A stretch of 19,024 nucleotides of DNA. Origin: an uncultured Coprococcus sp. (lineage in GTDB: Bacteria; Bacillota; Clostridia; Lachnospirales; Lachnospiraceae). Within the stretch, counting starts at the first letter, position 1. Each line of letters starts with the position of its first letter. The position numbers were made by a program, and so were the translations under genes. Below, in pieces: positions 1-6,517 of the stretch. The notes beneath the pieces are model-generated. The model did not search any database and was not told where the DNA came from. It was given only the letters and a program-made list of their open reading frames with translations. The stretch lies in assembly GCA_900557435.1 (NCBI GenBank), contig USSH01000014.1:1-19024 (forward strand), written 5' to 3'.

Positions 1-29
1 GAGTTATTTTAATTTGGTAACAAAAAATG

Positions 30-65
30 CCGTATTTATGCGGTCTGTGGCGTTTCGCAAACGCC
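30..65 (+). promoter_or_regulatory. Two tandem hairpins in the uraA leader
   Basis: Two consecutive stem-loops lie between the window edge and the uraA ribosome binding site. The first (30-43) pairs CCGTA with TGCGG around TTTA. The second (49-65) is a perfect 7-bp stem, GGCGTTT/AAACGCC, around CGC. No U-tract follows, so this is not an intrinsic terminator. It does not match the purine-riboswitch core or a PyrR-binding loop as I know them. It may be the 3' part of a longer leader cut off by the window edge. Function unknown. Confidence 0.4.
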
Positions 66-99
66 TAGAATATACTATTATTAGGAGGAGTTTTTCATA

Positions 100-1506
100 A
101 TGAACCAACAAAAAGACATTATAAGAGATGCCAGGGTTTTGGGTACGCCGAAAATGCTGCTGCTTGGTCTGCAGCATATGTTCGCTATGTTCGGAGCGAC
201 AATTCTTGTACCGATTCTGGTAAACAGCTATTTTCAGAGTACCTCACAGGTATTGTCCGTACAGGTGACATTGTTCTGTGCAGGATTCGGTACCTTGTTT
301 TTCCATCTGTGTACCAAATTTAAGGTTCCTGCTTTTCTGGGATCTTCATTTGCTTTTCTGGGAGGCTTTTCCAGCGTTGCGGCACTGGATACCGGGATAT
401 TTGCCAATATGGCAGATAAAGAAAAACTGCAGTATGCGTGTGGCGGAATTGTTGTGGCAGGATTGTTGTATCTGATCCTTGCACTGATCATCCGGTGCGT
501 TGGCGTAAAACGTGTGATGCGTTTTCTTCCACCGGTGGTAACCGGCCCGATCATTATCTGTATCGGACTGAGCCTTGCACCGTCTGCGGTCAGCAATGCA
601 TCCACAAACTGGCTCATTGCAATTGTGGCACTGGCGGTCATCATTATTTTCAATATCTGGGGAAAAGGAATGTTCAAGATTATTCCGATTCTTCTCGGTG
701 TAGTGATTTCGTATGTGTTCGCACTGGTTCTGCAGGGACTTGGTTTTACGAATCCGGACGGATCTGTTATTTTAAATTTTTCCGGCGTTTCCTCGGCGAC
801 TGTTGTCGGACTTCCACCGTTTATCCTGCCGAAATTTAATCTTACAGCGATTCTTATCATGGCACCGATCGCCATTGCGACCATGATGGAGCATATCGGA
901 GATATTTCCGCGATTTCTGCAACGGTAGGACAGAACTTTATTGAGGACCCGGGATTGCATCGTACCCTGATCGGTGATGGAATTGCAACTTCCATTTCTG
1001 CAATGATCGGAGGACCGGCAAATACAACCTATGGAGAGAACACAGGCGTTCTGGAGTTGTCCCGTGTACATGATCCGAAGGTTGTCCGTCTTGCGGCATG
1101 TTATGCGATCGTTTTAAGTTTTATCCCGAAAGTAGCAGAGATTATTGCTTCGATGCCGGCATCCATTATTGGCGGTGTCAGCTTTATTCTTTACGGTATG
1201 ATTTCTGCTATCGGTGTAAGAAATGTGGTTGAAAACCATGTGGATTTCACCAAGTCCAGAAACCTCATTATTGCAGGTGTGATCTTAGTTTCCGGTCTCG
1301 GATTCTCAGATGGACTGACCTTTACGATCGGAAGCACTTCCATTACCCTGACATCCCTTGCCATCGCAGCGATTGCCGGAATCGTGCTCAATGCGATTCT
1401 GCCGGGAAATGATTATGCATTTGGAAAAGACCCGGAAGGAGATGCATCTCGCGGTGTGGATCTGCGTCCGCATGAGCTGGAGCAGGAACTGAAAAATCAG
1501 AAATAG
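100..1506 (+). CDS. uraA: Uracil permease, NCS2 family (UraA type)
   Basis: This is a 468-residue polytopic inner-membrane nucleobase transporter of the NCS2 (uracil/xanthine) family, probably importing uracil by proton symport. The N-terminal stretch LGLQHMFAMFGATILVP is close to the first membrane segment of E. coli UraA. The substrate-site signatures are present: EHIGD with Glu264-His265, and NTTYGENTG (308-316) with Glu313; GENTG is typical of the uracil rather than the xanthine/urate branch. Length and about 14 hydrophobic segments fit the family. The ATG start has a strong AGGAGGAG site at 83-90. It is followed 5 bp after its stop by the convergent DUF2752 gene, with no clear terminator between. 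No pyrimidine biosynthesis gene is adjacent. Uracil specificity is inferred from motifs. Confidence 0.93.
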   Translation: MNQQKDIIRDARVLGTPKMLLLGLQHMFAMFGATILVPILVNSYFQSTSQVLSVQVTLFCAGFGTLFFHLCTKFKVPAFLGSSFAFLGGFSSVAALDTGIFANMADKEKLQYACGGIVVAGLLYLILALIIRCVGVKRVMRFLPPVVTGPIIICIGLSLAPSAVSNASTNWLIAIVALAVIIIFNIWGKGMFKIIPILLGVVISYVFALVLQGLGFTNPDGSVILNFSGVSSATVVGLPPFILPKFNLTAILIMAPIAIATMMEHIGDISAISATVGQNFIEDPGLHRTLIGDGIATSISAMIGGPANTTYGENTGVLELSRVHDPKVVRLAACYAIVLSFIPKVAEIIASMPASIIGGVSFILYGMISAIGVRNVVENHVDFTKSRNLIIAGVILVSGLGFSDGLTFTIGSTSITLTSLAIAAIAGIVLNAILPGNDYAFGKDPEGDASRGVDLRPHELEQELKNQK

Positions 1507-1511
1507 AATGT

Positions 1512-1958
1512 TTATCCAAGAAGTGCAATGCCAAAGACGGCCAGGACGAGATTTTTGACCAGCCAGTTGAGCAGTACAATGGCAAGCGCGATCCACAGAT
1601 AAATATCACGATAATGCATCCCGATGGCAAAACGTCCGCGGGATGCTTTTTCTATGGTCTGGGACAGCATAAACCAGCCGAAAAAGACAGCGGTATACAC
1701 AACAATCGGATGGTAAAAGAAAGAGCGCACAATATGTCCGTGCAGCAGGGCATGAATTGCGCGTGTGCCGCCGCATCCGGGGCAGTAGTACCCGGTCAGA
1801 TTGTGCAGGACACAGCCATCCGGAGGAAATATCCACAGGAAATAACCGTTTTTCCATGCAAGCCCGAGCACGAATGCGAGAATAAGACACACCCAGCCGA
1901 TGATATAAAAAGAAAAATCTAAAGTTTTGTCCGTGCGTAATATATTTAAAATCTTCAT
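1512..1958 (-). CDS. DUF2752 small membrane protein
   Basis: A 148-residue membrane protein with the DUF2752 signature CPGCGGTRA (Cys59 to Ala67) followed by a short amphipathic stretch with LLHG and a YHP motif. Three hydrophobic segments are visible at about residues 16-34, 82-101 and 118-140. The reading frame is open further upstream, but that extension would run antisense through the FMN riboswitch, so the Met at 1958 (MKILNIL) is chosen; its ribosome binding site is poor. The CxxC plus GGTR motif is conserved in the family, whose function is unknown. It is convergent with uraA and divergent from the riboflavin unit. Family call is confident, start moderately so. Confidence 0.8.
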   Translation of the reverse strand: MKILNILRTDKTLDFSFYIIGWVCLILAFVLGLAWKNGYFLWIFPPDGCVLHNLTGYYCPGCGGTRAIHALLHGHIVRSFFYHPIVVYTAVFFGWFMLSQTIEKASRGRFAIGMHYRDIYLWIALAIVLLNWLVKNLVLAVFGIALLG

Positions 1959-2001
1959 GGAAATTATGTTAGCAAATGAATGGGAAAAAGTCCAGCCGGT
2001 G

Positions 2002-2030
2002 TTGACATTTTCGGACAATGTGAATATAAT
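2002..2030 (+). promoter_or_regulatory. Consensus sigma-A promoter for the FMN riboswitch/ribU unit
   Basis: A perfect -35 box TTGACA (2002-2007) and perfect -10 box TATAAT (2025-2030) are separated by exactly 17 bp. Transcription would start near 2037, about 17 bases before the riboswitch P1 stem. Such a strong promoter fits control by premature termination rather than at initiation. Confidence 0.88.
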
Positions 2031-2053
2031 AACGGTGAAAAATAAAGAAGGAA

Positions 2054-2177
2054 TTCTTCGGGGCAGGGTGCTGCGGATGACGCATATTCCCGACCGACGG
2101 TATAGTCCGTGAACTGCTTTTTGCAGCCGAACCGGTGAGATTCCGGTACCGACAGTATAGTCTGGATGAGAGAAGAA
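2054..2177 (+). promoter_or_regulatory. FMN riboswitch (RFN element)
   Basis: All conserved RFN blocks appear in order: TTCTTCGGGGCAGGGTG, then TTCCCGACCGACGGT, AGTCCGTGA, a hairpin (CTGCTTTTTGCAG), CCGAACCGGTGAGATTCCGG, ACCGACAGTATAGTCTGGAT and GAGAGAAGAA. P1 pairs TTCTTC (2054-2059) with GAAGAA (2172-2177). Binding of FMN stabilises P1. The 3' strand of P1 (about 2171-2180) is also complementary to the U-tract side of the terminator at 2250-2260, which suggests an antiterminator in the FMN-free state; that pairing is inference. The gene controlled is ribU, as is common for this class. Confidence 0.97.
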
Positions 2178-2227
2178 AAAGTGCAAATTAATGTTTGCAT
2201 TGTTGACTGTATGCTAGAAAAAGAACC

Positions 2228-2253
2228 CCGATAGAGAAATCTATCGGTTTTTT
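2228..2253 (+). terminator. Riboswitch-controlled intrinsic terminator
   Basis: A 7-bp stem CCGATAG/CTATCGG (2228-2234 with 2241-2247) around AGAAAT is followed by six T residues. It lies between the FMN riboswitch and ribU and is the expected expression platform: FMN bound gives termination, FMN absent gives read-through. A small hairpin (GCAAA/TTTGC, 2183-2198) lies between aptamer and terminator. Confidence 0.88.
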
Positions 2254-2319
2254 ATTTTCTGATCATATATGCAGGCAACACTCCTCTGGAATTCCATTGA
2301 TTCTGAAAGGAGAGTTCGT

Positions 2320-2949
2320 ATGAGTGAACAGACAAAGACAGCAGTAAAACAGGGAGGCATGAATACAAAAGTACGCTATATTACGGTTACGGCGATGCTT
2401 TCTGCCGTAGCGTTCGTGCTTATGTATCTGGAGATTGCCATTCCGATCATGCCATCATTTATCAAATTTGATTTTTCGGATCTGCCGGCACTACTTGGAA
2501 GCTTTGCGCTCGGACCAGTGTGTGGGGTATTGATCTGTCTGATCAAGAACGTTCTCCATCTGGCATTTTCAAACAGTATGTTTGTTGGAGAACTTTCCAA
2601 TTTTATTCTCGGAGCCGTGTTTGTGGCAATTGCAGGTAATATCTACAAACATAAAAAGACCAAAAAGAGTGCAGTAGTCAGTGGTCTGGTTGCAGCATTG
2701 GTCATGGGAATAGTCAGTGTGTTTTCCAATTATTTTGTGGTTTACCCGGTATATTACAAGGCTGGTATGGCAGAGGAAGCCATCCTGCAGATGTATCAGG
2801 CAATTGCACCATCCATGAAAAGCGTATTGCAGTGCCTGATCTGCTTTAATCTTCCATTTACAATTGTAAAAGGACTGATTGCAGTTGTCATCTGTATGCT
2901 GATTTACAAACCGTTATCTCCAGTTTTAAAGGGACGTTTAAGTGAATGA
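2320..2949 (+). CDS. ribU: Riboflavin transporter RibU, ECF S component
   Basis: A 209-residue integral membrane protein that binds riboflavin and works with the shared ECF energising module (EcfA, EcfA', EcfT), not encoded here. The stretch FIKFDFSDLPALLGSFALGP, the following LIKNVLHLAFS and the GELSNFILG segment are typical of RibU, and about six hydrophobic segments span the protein. The ATG at 2320 is chosen because AAAGGAGAG (2306-2314) sits just upstream; an earlier in-frame ATG at 2269 lacks a comparable site. Expression is controlled by the FMN riboswitch and terminator immediately upstream, which independently supports the riboflavin assignment. Single-gene unit closed by a terminator at 2974. 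Confidence 0.95.
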   Translation: MSEQTKTAVKQGGMNTKVRYITVTAMLSAVAFVLMYLEIAIPIMPSFIKFDFSDLPALLGSFALGPVCGVLICLIKNVLHLAFSNSMFVGELSNFILGAVFVAIAGNIYKHKKTKKSAVVSGLVAALVMGIVSVFSNYFVVYPVYYKAGMAEEAILQMYQAIAPSMKSVLQCLICFNLPFTIVKGLIAVVICMLIYKPLSPVLKGRLSE

Positions 2950-2973
2950 CATCGCCTCTGGTGAGTCTTCATG

Positions 2974-3005
2974 GTGGCTGTGCTTATTAGCATGGCCACT
3001 TTTAA
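2974..3005 (+). terminator. Terminator after ribU
   Basis: A 10-bp stem GTGGCTGTGC/GCATGGCCAC (2974-2983 with 2990-2999, two G-U pairs) around TTATTA is followed by TTTT. It lies 24 bases after the ribU stop. Confidence 0.85.
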
Positions 3006-3045
3006 TGTTAAGGAGAGTTAAAAGAGAACATGATAAAACTCCTCA

Positions 3046-3074
3046 TTGCCATAACACCCAATATACAGTAAAAT
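3046..3074 (+). promoter_or_regulatory. Probable promoter for the LytTR regulator gene
   Basis: TTGCCA (3046-3051) and TAAAAT (3069-3074) are 17 bp apart. A start near 3081 would give a leader of about 30 bases carrying AAGGAG (3096-3101) before the ATG at 3113. Not experimentally supported; each box departs from consensus. Confidence 0.5.
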
Positions 3075-3112
3075 AATAACAAATCCGTAAGACACAAGGA
3101 GTAACAGTTATC

Positions 3113-3902
3113 ATGCAGTTTAAAGAGAACACTGGAAATTAAGGCAGGTCATAAGCGTAGGGTAATCGATGTCACAGATATCCTATATATTAAGGCATCG
3201 GTGAATGACTGTTACATTCATGTGACAAGCGGAAGCGTATATAAGACCAGAAGCACCTTAGAGGCAATGGAGGCACAGGTCGGGGAATATTTTCTGAAAG
3301 TACACCGTACCTATCTGGTGTGTATCATGGCAATCCATGCATTGGAAGATACGCTGACACTTATCAACGGAGAAGAGTTAAACTACGCAACCCGCAGGAA
3401 AAAAGAAATCCTTGCCCAGCTGCAGGAAAAGCAGAAAAAACTGATTGAGGGCTTTGCCATGCCGAATACACCAAAGACACCGGAAGAGTATCATGCGTTT
3501 TATCGGAGCTTTGATCAGATGCCATTTGCCTTTACGGATATAGAGATGGTATTCAATGAGGACAGGCATGCAGTGGACTGGATCTTCCGCTATGGTAATG
3601 AGAAGCTGGCAGAGGTGGAGCATGTACCATTGACCGGACTGATCGGGAATACCTTCGGCAGTATCTTCTCCAATATGGACGATAAATGGCTGTGTACCTA
3701 CGAACGGGCAACGCTGTATGGAGAACATCTTGAGATTATGGCTTACAGTCCGGAGATAGATACCGAACTTAAGATTATCTGTTTCCCGACATTTCCGGGA
3801 CACTGCGGATGCATGTTATTCCCATTGGATGAGATACACTGTGCACAAAAACAGGATGAGCTGTCGCAGATATGGAAGGATTACCTGTTAACGCAGGAAT
3901 AA
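3113..3902 (+). CDS. LytTR-domain transcriptional regulator with PAS-like C-terminus, 5' frame disrupted
   Basis: The main reading frame encodes an N-terminal LytTR DNA-binding domain (LEIKAGHKRRVIDV, then DILYIKAS, then FLKVHRTYLV), a short coiled linker (KKEILAQLQEKQKKL) and a C-terminal region of about 120 residues resembling a PAS sensor fold (DWIFRYGNEKLAEVE, NMDDKWLCTYERA). There is no receiver domain, so it is not a classical response regulator. The only ATG with a good ribosome binding site (3113, AAGGAG at 3096-3101) opens a frame that stops after nine codons, one base out of register with LytTR. The LytTR frame itself has no ATG; its first usual start is GTG at 3201, which would remove the first strands of the domain. 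One base fewer in the AAA of TTTAAAG (3119-3125) restores a continuous 262-residue protein. I read this as a frameshift or sequence error, with an unusual start as the alternative. Confidence 0.68.
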
Positions 3903-3930
3903 ATGCTGTGACGAACTGAATAAATGGACT

Positions 3931-3976
3931 AAAAATGCCGTTTCATCACGAAAAAAGTGGTGGGATGGCATTTTTT
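3931..3976 (+). terminator. Terminator after the LytTR gene
   Basis: A 19-bp stem (AAAAATGCC with GGCATTTTT, extended inward by GTTTCATCAC with GTGGTGGGAT using G-U pairs) around GAAAAAA ends in six T residues. The flanking A- and T-runs mean it could act in both directions. Confidence 0.88.
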
Positions 3977-4010
3977 AGAGAAAGATAATAATATTTTTAC
4001 TGAATATTTT

Positions 4011-4111
4011 AGCCTTTTTAGGCTATAATTTTCAATGACAACTTGAAAGTCTGATAGATAACATATATAATATTGAATGAAAAAGCCTAAATAGGCAGAA
4101 ATTTTCAGTGA
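4011..4111 (+). repeat. Pair of 28-bp direct repeats containing palindromes, flanking a promoter
   Basis: Copies at 4011-4038 and 4084-4111 match at 21 of 28 positions without gaps. Each begins with an inverted repeat (AGCCTTTTTAGGCT; GCCTAAATAGGC) and ends with ATTTTCARTGA. The start-to-start offset is 73 bp, about seven helical turns. One copy lies directly upstream of the -35 box of the following ATPase gene and the other directly downstream of the -10 box. The layout suggests two operator sites for looping or cooperative repression. The binding protein is unknown; the ATPase shows no obvious DNA-binding domain in its sequence. Confidence 0.65.
4043..4071 (+). promoter_or_regulatory. Sigma-A promoter of the AAA/DUF4143 ATPase gene
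   Basis: TTGAAA (4043-4048) and TATAAT (4066-4071) are separated by 17 bp. It is flanked closely on both sides by the repeat pair at 4011-4038 and 4084-4111. Confidence 0.72.
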
Positions 4112-4126
4112 AATGGAGTGGGCTTT

Positions 4127-5416
4127 ATGGAAATTAAGCGTGATAGTTACCTTGAGCAGTTGATTTCATATCGTTTTGACGGCTTAGTAAAAGTAATTAC
4201 CGGTATAAGAAGATGTGGTAAATCCTATCTTCTTAAAAATATATACCGAGATTATTTAATTGAAAATGGTGTAAAAGAAGAACAGATTATTACGATTGAG
4301 CTTGACCTTGCAAAGGACATTAAATATCGTAATCCGCTAATTCTTTCATCGTATGTAAGAGAAAAAGTGGAAAAGAGTAAAGAAGAGTATTATCTTTTCG
4401 TTGATGAAATTCAAATGTCTGATGAGGTGGCTAATCCATATAATCCGGACGGTAAGAAAATTACTTTTTACGATGCTCTTAATGATTTGAGAGGTTTATC
4501 GAATTTAGATGTTTATGTAACAGGAAGCAATTCAAAAATGCTTTCCAGTGACATCCTTACTGAGTTTAGAGGACGAAGTGATGAAATAAGAGTACACCCA
4601 CTTAGTTTTGCGGAATATTACTCTGCTGTTGGTGGGGATAAAAATGAAGCATTTGATGAATACGCATTTTATGGTGGTATGCCACTGATCCTGTCAAGAC
4701 CTAATGATACGGCTAAGATGAATTATCTAAAATCACTTTTCTCAGAAGTGTATATTAAGGACATTGTTGAACGTAAGAGAATTGAAAGGCAAGATGTTCT
4801 GGAGCAGATTTTAGATTTGCTTTGTTCGTCGGTAGGCTCATTAACAAATCCAACTAAAATTGCAAACACTCTGAAGTCGAAACAAGTGGGCGGTGCGTCT
4901 GCCAACACGATTCGGGCATATATCGGACATTTGGAAGATGCGTTCCTTTTTTCTGAAAGTAAGCGATATGATGTAAAAGGAAAATCCTATTTTGACTCGC
5001 CAAATAAATATTATTGCGAAGATATTGGACTTAGAAATGCAAGAATAGGTTTCCGTCAGCAGGAAATGACGCATATAATGGAGAATATCATATATAATGA
5101 GTTGAATATCAGGCAGTTTTCCGTTGATGTTGGTGTTGTTTATGCAAGGACGCTCAATGAAAAAGGCAATTCAATTCGTACTCCAAGGGAAATTGATTTT
5201 GTCGTAAATTCAGGAGGAAAACGAACCTATATCCAGTCGGCGTATGCAATGCCTACTGATGAAAAAGCAGAAGTAGAACTCAGACCATTTACGCTTACAG
5301 GAGATTCTTTCCCTAAAATTGTTGTAAGGAAAGATATTGGAAAGCGTTGGTATGATGATAACGGCATTTTGAATATCAACGTGATTGATTTCCTTTTGGA
5401 TAAGGAGTTTATCTAA
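4127..5416 (+). CDS. AAA+ ATPase with C-terminal DUF4143 domain
   Basis: A 429-residue member of the AAA_14/DUF4143 ATPase family, widespread as single accessory genes in gut anaerobes and archaea; cellular role unknown. Walker A is GIRRCGKS (Gly26 to Ser33), Walker B is YYLFVDEIQ (Asp93-Glu94), and a sensor-like VTGSNSKML follows at about residue 137. The C-terminal half carries the DUF4143 pattern, including REIDFVV near residue 355, which resembles part of a PD-(D/E)XK nuclease-like core, and a Lys-rich end. The start is ATG 4127 with GGAG at 4115-4118; a GTG three codons earlier is less well spaced. It stands alone between terminators with its own promoter and repeats. Composition is more AT-rich than its neighbours, consistent with a mobile accessory gene. 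Family assignment is firm, function is not. Confidence 0.9.
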   Translation: MEIKRDSYLEQLISYRFDGLVKVITGIRRCGKSYLLKNIYRDYLIENGVKEEQIITIELDLAKDIKYRNPLILSSYVREKVEKSKEEYYLFVDEIQMSDEVANPYNPDGKKITFYDALNDLRGLSNLDVYVTGSNSKMLSSDILTEFRGRSDEIRVHPLSFAEYYSAVGGDKNEAFDEYAFYGGMPLILSRPNDTAKMNYLKSLFSEVYIKDIVERKRIERQDVLEQILDLLCSSVGSLTNPTKIANTLKSKQVGGASANTIRAYIGHLEDAFLFSESKRYDVKGKSYFDSPNKYYCEDIGLRNARIGFRQQEMTHIMENIIYNELNIRQFSVDVGVVYARTLNEKGNSIRTPREIDFVVNSGGKRTYIQSAYAMPTDEKAEVELRPFTLTGDSFPKIVVRKDIGKRWYDDNGILNINVIDFLLDKEFI

Positions 5417-5435
5417 AAAGAGCATAGAATATTTG

Positions 5436-5471
5436 AAAATGGGCAGAGTCGATTTTTTAGATTCTGCCCAT
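5436..5471 (-). terminator. Terminator between convergent ATPase and AraC genes
   Basis: A 12-bp stem, ATGGGCAGAGTC (5439-5450) with GATTCTGCCCAT (5460-5471), around a T-rich loop. On the minus strand it is followed by TTTC, so it should terminate the AraC-family gene. On the plus strand no T-run follows, although the hairpin may still mark the end of the ATPase mRNA. Confidence 0.6.
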
Positions 5472-5494
5472 ATCTGCATTATAGAGGCGCAGAC

Positions 5495-6382
5495 TCAGCT
5501 GCGTACCTGCCTTGGTGTTATACCATATTTCCTTTTGAACATCCGGTTGAAATTCGACAGATTTGAGAATCCGCATTTCTGTGAGATTTCAAGAATCGAA
5601 TCATTGGTCGATGTGAGCATTGCACGTGCTTCTGTGACACGGAAGTCATTCACATATGAGATAAAGCTCATTCCGGTATGGATCTTAAAAAATTTCATAA
5701 AATGCGATGGACTATAGTGGCAGAAATCTGCAATTTCTTCGATGGATATATCTTCATAATAATGTGTGGAGATATACCGGATGATACTTTTCAATTTCTC
5801 TTCATGCTTATCGCTTTGCGTCGTCTCGTTTACTTTTGGCGGGTGCGTAATCAGCAGGTATATAATCTGGATAAGCCCACCCTTGATAAAAAGCTGATAC
5901 GCATAGTCTCTTTCATCACTTTTTTCATCTAATAAATCAATAATATTACTGATTTCCGTGTATAACGTGTGTCCGGGTGTCAGATAATGACGAATCTGGA
6001 TATCTCCGTTAAAAAAAGGATCGATAAATTTTTGCTGCGTCACGTCATCTGCACCAAAGGCAAGAAAGTGCTTTGAAAAAAGTATATTTTCATATTCCAT
6101 CGTTGAATTTTGTTTACCTTCAATGGAATGAAGCATTCCGGGAAGAACGATGACAATATCCCCGGATGAAACCTTATATCTCTGAAAATTGAGGGTAACG
6201 TATCCGCGTCCCTTCTTGATAACTATCATTTCGAACTCGTCGTGCCAGTGAACCGGTACACTTGCAAAATCCATCGGAATCGAACATATATAGGTGTTAT
6301 ATTGATATTCATTTTCAAAGTGAATCTTGTTTTCGTTTAATTCGATATTAGACACAGAGTCCGGATTTATAATCTCTTTCAT
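5495..6382 (-). CDS. AraC-family transcriptional regulator
   Basis: A 295-residue regulator with an N-terminal cupin-like sensor domain (VHWHDEFEMIVIKKGRG, then a GDIVIVLPGMLHSIE turn, residues about 45-95) and a C-terminal AraC double helix-turn-helix from about residue 195 (ISIEEIADFCHYSPSHFMKF, then ILEISQKCGFSNLSNFNRMF and the terminal KRKYGITPRQVR). The ATG at 6382 has an AGGAGGG site on the minus strand; the upstream GTG overlaps that site and is rejected. It diverges from glgP across a 135-bp spacer holding a 29-bp palindrome and a CG-centred operator, so it probably controls glgP, itself, or both, in response to a sugar. The ligand is unknown. Confidence 0.92.
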   Translation of the reverse strand: MKEIINPDSVSNIELNENKIHFENEYQYNTYICSIPMDFASVPVHWHDEFEMIVIKKGRGYVTLNFQRYKVSSGDIVIVLPGMLHSIEGKQNSTMEYENILFSKHFLAFGADDVTQQKFIDPFFNGDIQIRHYLTPGHTLYTEISNIIDLLDEKSDERDYAYQLFIKGGLIQIIYLLITHPPKVNETTQSDKHEEKLKSIIRYISTHYYEDISIEEIADFCHYSPSHFMKFFKIHTGMSFISYVNDFRVTEARAMLTSTNDSILEISQKCGFSNLSNFNRMFKRKYGITPRQVRS

Positions 6383-6404
6383 GGCAAACACCCTCCTGAT
6401 TGAT

Positions 6405-6433
6405 AGAATAGTATCATATTATGATACTATTCT
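6405..6433. promoter_or_regulatory. 29-bp near-perfect palindrome, probable operator
   Basis: Arms of 14 bp, AGAATAGTATCATA (6405-6418) and TATGATACTATTCT (6420-6433), are perfect inverted repeats around a single T. It lies just upstream of the AraC-family start codon, between two divergent genes. With no T-run following it is more likely a protein-binding site than a terminator. AraC proteins usually bind direct repeats, so the binder may be another dimeric regulator. Confidence 0.6.
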
Positions 6434-6439
6434 GCAAGA

Positions 6440-6452
6440 GAAACGTTTCCAA
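6440..6452 (+). promoter_or_regulatory. LacI/CcpA-type operator upstream of glgP
   Basis: GAAACGTTTC (6440-6449) is a perfect CG-centred palindrome typical of LacI-family operators. The twelve bases AAACGTTTCCAA (6441-6452) recur exactly at 8949-8960 before the sugar-binding-protein gene. A TATTAT at 6465-6470 could be the glgP -10 box, in which case the site overlaps the -35 region and would repress. A LacI-family regulator is encoded in this cluster. Confidence 0.62.
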
Positions 6453-6517
6453 TTCGTGATATTGTATTATTATAAAAGAGCGTATAAAAGCTCAAGTGAA
6501 AACGAAAGGGGTATACG

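Noticed and set aside
1..99. Purine riboswitch before uraA
   Set aside because: The two-hairpin arrangement superficially fits, but the J2/3 (TTTCTACC-like) and loop sequences of the purine aptamer are absent and P1 is not seen.
1959..2186. N-terminal extension of the DUF2752 frame on the minus strand
   Set aside because: It would be antisense to the whole FMN riboswitch and its promoter and adds no membrane or DUF2752 signature; the Met at 1958 fits the family.
3030..3071. Tiny ORF MIKLLIAITPNIQ with AAGGAG upstream, possible remnant of a response-regulator start
   Set aside because: Only 13 codons, the ribosome site is 14 bases away, and the stretch overlaps the likely promoter of the LytTR gene; no further receiver-domain sequence follows.
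4127..5416. Transposase or phage origin for the AAA/DUF4143 gene
   Set aside because: Flanking palindromes are direct repeats on one side only, with no terminal inverted repeats or target duplication visible, and the protein is an ATPase, not a transposase.
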